Shown here: in pieces, positions 1 through 6,157 of the stretch
Layout: every line of letters starts with the position of its first letter
Numbering within the stretch: the first letter of the stretch is position 1
Assembly: GCA_964405235.1 (NCBI GenBank)
Contig: CAYONG010000298.1
Coordinates: 1 to 8,822, forward strand
Direction of reading: 5' to 3'
Source: WS-11 sp964405235
GTDB taxonomy: Bacteria; Eisenbacteria; RBG-16-71-46
Length of the DNA stretch: 8,822 nt
Program-made: the position numbers and the translations under genes
The notes under the pieces: generated by a model
The model's database searches: none
Told to the model about the DNA's origin: nothing
Seen by the model: only the letters and a program-made list of their open reading frames with translations

Positions 1-525
1 CTCGCGCGCAGCGCCCCGTTCGCGATGCTTCAGATCGACATCGACTACTTCAAGTCCTTCAACGACCAATACGGTTACACACGTGGAGATCAGGCCATCC
101 AGAGCCTGGCGCGCAAGATCTCCGAGGCGGCGCAGAAGCACGGCGGCGGGGAGGACTTCGTCGGCCACATCGGGGGAGACGACTTCGTCATGCTCACCGA
201 GCCCGAGCGGGCCGAGCGGGTGGGCGAGGACATCATTGCCGCCTTCAACCTCGCCGTCCGCGATCTCTACGACCCCGAGGACCGCGATCGTGGCTACGTC
301 GAGGTCCCCAACCGGCGCCACATCACCGAGCGGTTCCCGCTCATGAGCCTAACGATCGCGATGGTCAGCACCGATCGCATGTCGATCTCGCACCTGGCCG
401 AGCTGATCGACGTTGCCCAGGAGCTCAAGACCCACGGCAAGGGGATCCCCGGCAGCGTGCTGGTCGGCGAGCGGCGTACGCGCACGGACGGCAGCGCCGG
501 CGGGGACACCAAGCAGGTCGCGTGA
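1..525 (+). CDS. GGDEF-like domain protein with variant GGDDF signature, C-terminal part
   Basis: This is the 3' end of a gene that begins before the window; the frame is open from base 1, so the ATG at 25 is internal and not the start. The visible 174 residues are one GGDEF (diguanylate cyclase-type) domain. The N-terminal part reads IDIDYFKSFND..GY..GD, the usual substrate- and metal-binding segment with Asp13 and Asp15. The signature is GGDDF at residues 58-62, where active cyclases carry GG(D/E)EF. No RxxD inhibitory site is seen before the signature. A segment around residues 90-115 (YDPEDRDRGYVEVPN, then RFPLMSLTIA) is longer than in short GGDEF domains and resembles GGDEF modules attached to response regulators. 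The missing N-terminus may hold a receiver domain, but that is a guess. The kept aspartates allow residual activity; the altered signature and absent I-site equally fit a GTP-sensing or protein-binding role. It is the first visible gene of the operon, 31 bases before the next start. Confidence 0.85.
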   Translation, partial: LARSAPFAMLQIDIDYFKSFNDQYGYTRGDQAIQSLARKISEAAQKHGGGEDFVGHIGGDDFVMLTEPERAERVGEDIIAAFNLAVRDLYDPEDRDRGYVEVPNRRHITERFPLMSLTIAMVSTDRMSISHLAELIDVAQELKTHGKGIPGSVLVGERRTRTDGSAGGDTKQVA

Positions 526-539
526 CGACCCGCGCGCAG

Positions 540-549
540 GGGAGAGAGG
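540..549 (+). promoter_or_regulatory. Ribosome binding site deciding the start of the first kinase gene
   Basis: The purine run GGGAGAGAGG ends 7 bases before the ATG at 557. The in-frame GTG at 551 lies only one base after the run, too close for normal initiation. The open frame also continues upstream to about 413, overlapping the preceding gene, but nothing resembling a domain or ribosome site supports a start there. ATG 557 is therefore preferred. Confidence 0.6.
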
Positions 550-556
550 CGTGTCG

Positions 557-2881
557 ATGAGGCCCAGCCGAGACGGGGCCGGAGCGACCGGCCAGGGCGT
601 GCCCTCGATCGAGAGCGAGGGCCTCGCCACGCTGGCGCAGGCCGCGCTCGCGCTGCGCGGCACCGGTGACCTGGGCACCGCCTGCGCGATCGCCTGCTCG
701 TGCGCGGTGCGCGCGCTGGGCGCTTCGGCCTCGCGCCTGCTGCGCGTAGATTCGCGCAGCGGCGCCATCCGACTGATCGAGGATTCCGGGGTCGAGACCC
801 CTTACCTGGCCGAGCACGGGGGACCGATCGAGGCGATGATGCGCAGCGAGACCCCGCTGTTCGACGACGGGCACGCTGCCGACGCTCCTCGCGAGACCCT
901 GCTGTGGACCGACCCGCCGGCCGCGCTCGCGGCCGTCCCTCTGGCCGCCGGCAACGGGGTGTATGGCGTCCTGCTCCTCGGTTTCCCCACGCCACGGCGA
1001 TTCGGCCCGACCGACCGTCAGATCATCCAGACCCTCGCCGACGGGCTCGCCATGACGCTCGAGCGCTTCGAGCTACACGACCTGCTGGCCGAGGAGCGCC
1101 AGCGCGTAGCCGAGCTCGAGCGGCAGAAGTGCGCCGACGAGGAGGCGTCCTCCAATCTCATGTCGGTGGTCGCGCACGAGATCCGCACGCCGCTGACGGC
1201 GATCAAGGCGTACACGGAGACGCTGCTCGATTCGCTGGGCAACCCGCACACGCCCCGCGAGCGTTTCCTCGGCATCATCAACGACGAGTGCGACCGGCTG
1301 ACACGGCTGGTCACTGACATCCTCGACCTCTCGCGTCTCGAGGCGGGCCAGCGGCCGCTGCGCCTGAGCCGCTTCGAACTCAACCGCATGATCCGCGAGG
1401 TCGCGGACTCGGTCGACTCGCTCTCGGGGCCGCGCCAGATCGGGATCGAGATCGAGGTCGATCCGGACCTCGTGGTCGAGGCCGATGCCGACCTGCTGCG
1501 GCGCTTGTATCTCAACCTGCTTGGCAACGCGGTCAAGTTCTCGCCGGTCGGCGGGGTGGTGCGGGCCCGCGTCACGCCCTGCGGCGAAGACTGGGTCGGC
1601 ACGGTGGAGGACCGGGGGCCGGGCATCCCGGCGGAGGACCTGCCGCGCGTATTCGAGCGCTTCTTCCGCGGACACCAGGCGGGCGACCAGCCGGTGGACG
1701 GCACTGGGCTCGGCCTTGCGATCGCGCGCGGCATCGTCGAGCTGCACGGCGGACGCATCTGGGCCGAATCGCAGCCCTCGGGCGGCAGCCGCTTCTGCTT
1801 CACCGTGCCGCTTCGCCAGATGGCCTCGCCGGCGGCGCGGCGGATCGCGCGGCAGATCGCGATGCGCCCCGACCTCCGTGAGCTGTTCGATCAGACCGCC
1901 GGGATGGTGGCGGCGGCGATGGACGCCGAGATCGTCTCGCTCATGGTGGTGGACCCGGACCGCGGCGATCTGTTCATCGCCGCCTCGCGTGGGCTGGAGG
2001 GCCAGAACCTGGCGGAGCGGCGCATCACCGTGCGCTCCGGCGTGGCCGGATCGGTCGCGGCCTGGGGCAAGCCCGTCCTGGTCAACAACATCGAGACCGA
2101 TCGGCGGTTCCTGCGCCTCAACCATCCACAGTACAGCACCAAGTCGTTGCTCAGTGTCCCGCTGCACGTCGAAGGCGAGGTGCTGGGTGTGCTCAACGTC
2201 AACAACAAGGTGTCGGGCGCCGAGTTCGACGAGCACGACCTCGCCCTCATGGTGGCGCTGGTTGAGCGCGTGGGCAGCGCGGTGGAGCGTACCTATGCCT
2301 ATCCGGACAGCGGCCGCGCGGTCGCCGAGGCGATCGAGGCGGTCGGCAGCCTGACCCGCATGCACCGCGACTATCTGCTCGGCACCCGCAGCGCGGTGCG
2401 ATTGTCCCGCGCGACCGCGCGCGAGCTGGGGATGGGCACCGCCGAGATCGACACGCTCGGGTTTGCGGCCGCGATCCACGATGTCGGCATGACACGCGTG
2501 CACGACCGCCTCCTCCACGCGCCGCGCGCGCTGCGCGAGGACGAGCGCCGGGAGCTGGCGCAGCACCCCGAGATGAGCGTCGAGATCATCCGCCCGCTCG
2601 AGGACATGGGGACCGTGCGCGATCTGATCCTGAGCCATCACGAGCGCTGGGACGGCTCCGGCTACCCGCAGGGCCTTGCTGGCGAGGACATCCCGCTCGG
2701 CTGCCGCGTGCTGGCGGTAGTCGATGCCTGGGAGAGCATGACCGCCGGGCGTCCGTACCGCCCGCCGCGGCGCCGCGAGGAGGCGATCGACGAGCTCAAG
2801 CGTGAGGCCGGGCGGCAGTTCGACCCGGCCGTGGTGGAGGCGCTCAGCCGCGTGCTCGAGCGCGATGGAGACGGATCGTGA
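557..2881 (+). CDS. Soluble hybrid GAF-histidine kinase-GAF-HD-GYP protein (first copy)
   Basis: This 774-residue protein has no signal peptide or membrane segment, so it should act in the cytoplasm. The domain order is GAF (about 20-170), a short charged helix (172-200), HisKA (about 200-265) with phosphoacceptor His207 in AHEIRTPLTAI, HATPase_c (about 305-418), a second GAF (437-580) and HD-GYP (about 595-770). The ATPase shows N-box Asn324, the G1 motif D352-RGPGIP and the G2 motif GTGLGLA from 382. Glu208 and Thr211 after the histidine match the motif used by kinases that also dephosphorylate their partner. In the HD-GYP part H641-D642, H670, H694-H695, GYP 702-704 and D723 are present. 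The first histidine of the family is Thr610, and the HDxGK lysine is Met645. HD-GYP domains normally degrade cyclic-di-GMP; activity here is uncertain. No receiver domain lies between kinase and HD-GYP, so the protein is not a classical hybrid kinase. The gene overlaps the next by four bases. The ATG at 557 is chosen over the GTG at 551 on ribosome-site spacing. Confidence 0.9.
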   Translation: MRPSRDGAGATGQGVPSIESEGLATLAQAALALRGTGDLGTACAIACSCAVRALGASASRLLRVDSRSGAIRLIEDSGVETPYLAEHGGPIEAMMRSETPLFDDGHAADAPRETLLWTDPPAALAAVPLAAGNGVYGVLLLGFPTPRRFGPTDRQIIQTLADGLAMTLERFELHDLLAEERQRVAELERQKCADEEASSNLMSVVAHEIRTPLTAIKAYTETLLDSLGNPHTPRERFLGIINDECDRLTRLVTDILDLSRLEAGQRPLRLSRFELNRMIREVADSVDSLSGPRQIGIEIEVDPDLVVEADADLLRRLYLNLLGNAVKFSPVGGVVRARVTPCGEDWVGTVEDRGPGIPAEDLPRVFERFFRGHQAGDQPVDGTGLGLAIARGIVELHGGRIWAESQPSGGSRFCFTVPLRQMASPAARRIARQIAMRPDLRELFDQTAGMVAAAMDAEIVSLMVVDPDRGDLFIAASRGLEGQNLAERRITVRSGVAGSVAAWGKPVLVNNIETDRRFLRLNHPQYSTKSLLSVPLHVEGEVLGVLNVNNKVSGAEFDEHDLALMVALVERVGSAVERTYAYPDSGRAVAEAIEAVGSLTRMHRDYLLGTRSAVRLSRATARELGMGTAEIDTLGFAAAIHDVGMTRVHDRLLHAPRALREDERRELAQHPEMSVEIIRPLEDMGTVRDLILSHHERWDGSGYPQGLAGEDIPLGCRVLAVVDAWESMTAGRPYRPPRRREEAIDELKREAGRQFDPAVVEALSRVLERDGDGS
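2867..2881 (+). promoter_or_regulatory. GTGA stop/start overlap with ribosome site inside the first kinase gene
   Basis: GGAG at 2867-2870 sits 7 bases before the GTG start at 2878. The TGA stop of the upstream gene occupies 2879-2881, sharing four bases with that start. This arrangement usually means translational coupling, which would keep the two kinases at similar levels. Confidence 0.65.
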
Positions 2882-5535
2882 TCCGGCGCAAGGACTCCGC
2901 GCCCTCCGCCGAGACTCTCAAGCTCAAGAGCGAGCTTGACGCCGCGCGCCGCGACCTGAGCCGGCTCAAGAAGAGCATAGGGCCGAAGGTGGCCCCGGCG
3001 GCGGCCGCCCCGGCGGCAGACATGCAGCCGACCGCGGCCACCGACACTGCGGGCGACAACGTGGCTCTCCGTGAGCGGGTCGCCGAGCTCGAGGAGGCGC
3101 GCGAGCGCCTGGGCCGGCTCTACGCCACCCAGCTCGAGGAGAACCGCAAGCGCGCGCACAAGCTGCAGCACATCCTGCGCGTCGTCAGCGACATCAACTC
3201 CGACCTGGACCCGGCCACCCTGCTGACCCGGATCGCAGAGACCATCCAGCAGATCCTCGGATTCCGGATCGTCTTGATCCGGGTGCGCGAGCCGGGCACC
3301 AGCCTGCTGCGCGCGCGGGCGTTCGCAGGGCTGGACGAAGAAGCCCGCGCGCACCTCGCGGCCGAGGACGTCAACCTGGACGACTTCCTCTCGTGGCTCA
3401 AGGACGAGTTCAAGGTGAGCCACTCCTACTTCATCAGCCACAAGGAGTCGTTCAACCGAATCCTGCCCCCCGGGCACGTCGCCGACCTGGGGCCGCGCGA
3501 GGAATGGGAGTGGCACGAACACGATGTGCTTCTGGTGCCGCTTTACAACCGCGAGAGCGAGCTGACTGCCTACTTCTCGGTGGATGACCCGGTCGACCGG
3601 ATGGTGCCCGCTCAGGAGACCATCGAGATGCTGGAGATGTTCGGGCATCACGCGGTGGTGGCGATCGAGAACGCCCGGCTCTACCGGCAGCTCGAAGCCC
3701 GTACCCGGGAGCTGGAAGACGCCGGCCACCGCATGAAGGAAGTGAGCGCTCTCAAGAGCACCTTCGTCGCGACCGTGTCGCATGAGCTGCGCACGCCACT
3801 CACCGCCATCCGGGCCTACGTGGACGCCATGCTGGGGGGGCCGCCGGAGAGCTTCGACCACGATCAGATCTCCCGCTTCCTGCGCATCATCAGCGAGGAG
3901 ACCCAGCGGCTGGCCCGGCTCATCGAGTCCGTCCTGGACCTCAGCCGCTTCGATTCCGGGCACTTGCGGCTGCGCTGTCAGTCGGTGGACATGGCCGAGA
4001 TTCTCAACGAGGCCGTGCGGCTGCTGGAGCCGGTCGGGCAGGCCGGGCAGGTCGCTCTCAAGGTGGTCGCCACGGCGACCGATACTCGGGTGGACTCCGA
4101 CCGCGACCAGATGCGGCAGCTTGTGCTGCACCTGGCCAGCAATGCGGTCAAGTTCACGCCCCCCGGAGGGACGACGACCCTTCGGCTGGACGGGGACGCG
4201 CGGGAGATCACGCTGCGGGTGGAGGACACCGGCATCGGGATCCCCGAGCAGGCGCTGGAGCGGATCTTCGAGCGGTTCTACCAGGTGGATTCGTCACTCG
4301 TCCGTCGTTACGGCGGCACCGGGTTAGGGCTCGCGATCTGCAAGTCGATCGTCGACTGGCATGGCGGGCGCGTCTTCGCATCGAGCAAGCAGGGTGAGGG
4401 TTCCTGCTTCACGGTCGTATTGCCGCGGCGCACCGCGCCGCGGGTGGTCGTGCGGCAGGTGCCCAAGTTGCTGGCCGCGACCGAGGACGTCCTGAGGCTG
4501 GCGGTGGAGATGGTGGCCGAGGTGATGGACGCACGGGTGGTGTCGTTGATGGCGTGCGAGCCGGGCGGGGATCTGGTGGTGCAGGCCGCGATCGGGTTGG
4601 AGGAGCGAGTGGTGCATGAAGCCCGCATCAAGCCCGGCCGTGGCGTGGCGGGCTGGGTGGTGGAGCAACGGCGGCCGGTGTGCGTCTCGAACGCGGACCA
4701 ACGCAACGCGGTGGCCGGTTCGGGGCGGGACGGCTACCGCACCGGGACGTTTCTGGCGGTCCCGATCGAGGGCCCCGAGGGACTGCTCGGGGTGCTCAAC
4801 GTGACCGACCCGGTGTCGCAGAAGACGTTCGACGCGGAGGATTGTCACTTGCTGCTCGACCTGGCCGACCGGATCGCGAACGCGTGGCAGCAGACGCAGT
4901 CGCTGGAAGCGAACCAGGTCGGCGTGGAAGGCGCCACCACCGCGCTGCGGCACCTATTGAAGCACGTGGAGCGCGGCCGGCGCACCGCACCGGACCGGGT
5001 GCGGTTGGCGCGGGCGACCGCGCGTGAGATGCGGCTGCCCGAGGCGGAGATCGGCGTCATCGGCTTCGCGGCCACGGTGCACGACGTGGGCATGAGGCTG
5101 GTGGGGGAGGACGTGCTGGATCGCGGCGGCTCGCTGACGCACGAGGAGCGCGAGCGGATGCAGCGTCATCCCGAGCTGGGGGCGGAGTTACTGCGTCCGC
5201 TCGAGGCGGTGGGCGCGGTGCGCGAGGTCGTGCTGTCGCACCATGAGTGGTGGGACGGCTCGGGCTATCCGAGGCGGCTCCAGGGCGCGGACATCCCGGT
5301 CGGCGCCCGGGTGCTGGCGGCGGTGGACGCGTTCGAGAGCATGACGCTGGGCCGCGCGCACAAGGAGGCGCTGACGCGCGAGGACGCGCTGGTCGAGATC
5401 AACCGGCGCAAGGGAAGTCAGTTCGACCCGGACGTGGTCGAAGCGTTCGAGCGCGCTTTGCTCGAAGTGGGACGGCAGCAGACGGCGGATGGTCCCGAGG
5501 TCGAGGACCCCGCGACAGACGACGCGAGGAGGTGA
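2878..5535 (+). CDS. Soluble hybrid GAF-histidine kinase-GAF-HD-GYP protein (second copy)
   Basis: This 885-residue paralogue of the preceding gene product starts at GTG 2878. It adds an N-terminal extension: a charged helix (9-35), an Ala/Pro linker (37-58) and a second helix (60-96), likely coiled coils. Then come GAF (about 98-270), a signalling helix (270-292), HisKA with phosphoacceptor His302 in VSHELRTPLTAI, HATPase_c (about 400-518) with Asn422, D450-TGIGIP and the GTGLGLA motif from 480, a second GAF (about 531-680) and HD-GYP (about 690-860). The first GAF has little visible likeness to that of the first copy, suggesting a different input signal, whereas kinase and HD-GYP are clearly related. 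The HD-GYP keeps H735-D736, H764, H788-H789, GYP 796-798 and D817. The usual first histidine is Ala704, the motif lysine is Met739, and the RPYR segment after D817 is RAHK, so this copy looks more degenerate. No membrane segment or signal peptide is seen. Kinase activity looks intact; cyclic-di-GMP hydrolysis is doubtful. Confidence 0.9.
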   Translation: MIRRKDSAPSAETLKLKSELDAARRDLSRLKKSIGPKVAPAAAAPAADMQPTAATDTAGDNVALRERVAELEEARERLGRLYATQLEENRKRAHKLQHILRVVSDINSDLDPATLLTRIAETIQQILGFRIVLIRVREPGTSLLRARAFAGLDEEARAHLAAEDVNLDDFLSWLKDEFKVSHSYFISHKESFNRILPPGHVADLGPREEWEWHEHDVLLVPLYNRESELTAYFSVDDPVDRMVPAQETIEMLEMFGHHAVVAIENARLYRQLEARTRELEDAGHRMKEVSALKSTFVATVSHELRTPLTAIRAYVDAMLGGPPESFDHDQISRFLRIISEETQRLARLIESVLDLSRFDSGHLRLRCQSVDMAEILNEAVRLLEPVGQAGQVALKVVATATDTRVDSDRDQMRQLVLHLASNAVKFTPPGGTTTLRLDGDAREITLRVEDTGIGIPEQALERIFERFYQVDSSLVRRYGGTGLGLAICKSIVDWHGGRVFASSKQGEGSCFTVVLPRRTAPRVVVRQVPKLLAATEDVLRLAVEMVAEVMDARVVSLMACEPGGDLVVQAAIGLEERVVHEARIKPGRGVAGWVVEQRRPVCVSNADQRNAVAGSGRDGYRTGTFLAVPIEGPEGLLGVLNVTDPVSQKTFDAEDCHLLLDLADRIANAWQQTQSLEANQVGVEGATTALRHLLKHVERGRRTAPDRVRLARATAREMRLPEAEIGVIGFAATVHDVGMRLVGEDVLDRGGSLTHEERERMQRHPELGAELLRPLEAVGAVREVVLSHHEWWDGSGYPRRLQGADIPVGARVLAAVDAFESMTLGRAHKEALTREDALVEINRRKGSQFDPDVVEAFERALLEVGRQQTADGPEVEDPATDDARR
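5527..5535 (+). promoter_or_regulatory. Strong Shine-Dalgarno of the receiver gene, containing the upstream stop codon
   Basis: AGGAGGTGA is a near-perfect match to the 16S rRNA 3' end and lies 6 bases before ATG 5542. Its last three bases are the TGA of the second kinase gene. It is the best ribosome site in the window, suggesting that the receiver is made in excess over the kinases. Confidence 0.8.
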
Positions 5536-5541
5536 GACAAC

Positions 5542-5937
5542 ATGGCGAAAGGACGGATCCTGGTCGTGGATGACGAGATCTACATCGTGCACATCCTCGA
5601 CTTCAGCCTCGGCATGGAAGGCTACGAGGTCATCACCGCACTCGACGGCGAGCAGGCCCTCGAAAAGGCGCGGACCGAGAAGCCCGACCTGATCGTGCTC
5701 GACATCATGATGCCGAAGCTCGACGGCTACGAGACCTGCAAGATCCTCAAGGCGGAGCCGGAGACCAAGGACATCCCGGTCATCCTCCTGTCGGCGAAGG
5801 GCCGCAACGTTGACCAGAAGATCGGGTTCGAAGTGGGCGCGGACGACTACATCACCAAGCCCTTCAGCCCGCGCAAGCTGGTCGAACGGATCAACGCGAT
5901 ACTCGGTCAGAGCAGCTCACAGCGGATGCAGGCCTAG
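5542..5937 (+). CDS. Stand-alone CheY-like response regulator receiver
   Basis: The 131 residues make up one receiver domain with no output domain, about the length of CheY/Spo0F-type regulators. All signature residues are visible: acidic pair Asp10-Asp11, phosphoacceptor Asp54 in the LDIMMP segment, Ser84 as the switch Ser/Thr, and Lys106 in the ITKPFSP segment. After the last helix only a short polar tail (SSSQRMQA) remains. It is the last gene of the operon, 6 bases after the second kinase gene, and is the natural phosphate acceptor of both kinases. Without an output domain it probably works by protein contact or as a phosphorelay intermediate. One possible partner is the GGDEF-like protein encoded at the start of the window. 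Receiver identity is certain; the partner assignment rests on gene order. Confidence 0.95.
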   Translation: MAKGRILVVDDEIYIVHILDFSLGMEGYEVITALDGEQALEKARTEKPDLIVLDIMMPKLDGYETCKILKAEPETKDIPVILLSAKGRNVDQKIGFEVGADDYITKPFSPRKLVERINAILGQSSSQRMQA

Positions 5938-5980
5938 TCCCCTCCGGGCGAATCATGTTCGCGAGTCCCCCCGGAGGGGA
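5938..5980 (+). terminator. GC-rich inverted repeat after the signalling operon, possible terminator
   Basis: TCCCCTCCGGG (5938-5948) and CCCGGAGGGGA (5970-5980) are perfect 11-base arms starting at the base after the receiver stop codon. The 21-base loop contains a competing small hairpin, GCGAA/TTCGC (5948-5952 and 5958-5962). No T tract follows, so it is not a classic intrinsic terminator. It may end transcription weakly or protect the 3' end of the mRNA. Confidence 0.5.
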
Positions 5981-6157
5981 GCCGGCCGACGCGCCTCCAC
6001 GCGCCGGTCCGACACGCCTGTGTCCTGCGAGGCCGCTGCCGCGCGCGGGTGTGTTCCCGCTTGGCGGTGCCACGCCCCCTCCACGTCCCCGTGATACCGT
6101 GAGCGCGCATCCCATCCCCTCGTTGACGCCCGCACTCCGGCTCGAGAGCTCCGAAGC
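5981..6157. other. GC-rich intergenic spacer before priA
   Basis: This spacer shows no coding character of its own; an open frame from 5955 runs into priA but has a low-complexity Pro/Arg/Ala translation. A short hairpin GCGGG/CCCGC (6045-6049 and 6056-6060) is the only structure noted. No pair of promoter boxes with normal spacing is convincing. The priA promoter should lie here, but I cannot place it. Confidence 0.5.

Noticed and set aside
413..556. Upstream extension of the first kinase gene's reading frame into the preceding gene
   Set aside because: The extra codons overlap the GGDEF gene, are Arg/Ser/Ala-rich without a domain, and the ribosome site points to ATG 557.
1073..2641. Long open frame on the minus strand (522 codons) opposite the first kinase gene
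   Set aside because: Its translation is low-complexity and rich in Arg, His and Ala, with no domain, and it lies opposite a gene with clear motifs; such frames are expected in GC-rich coding DNA.
2662..4131. Long minus-strand open frame (489 codons) spanning the junction of the two kinase genes
   Set aside because: It has no recognisable motif and mirrors the codon bias of the + strand genes; it is a shadow frame.
6061..6097. TTGGCG and GATACC as a promoter for priA
   Set aside because: The boxes are about 26 bases apart, too far for a normal sigma-70 promoter, and neither matches well.
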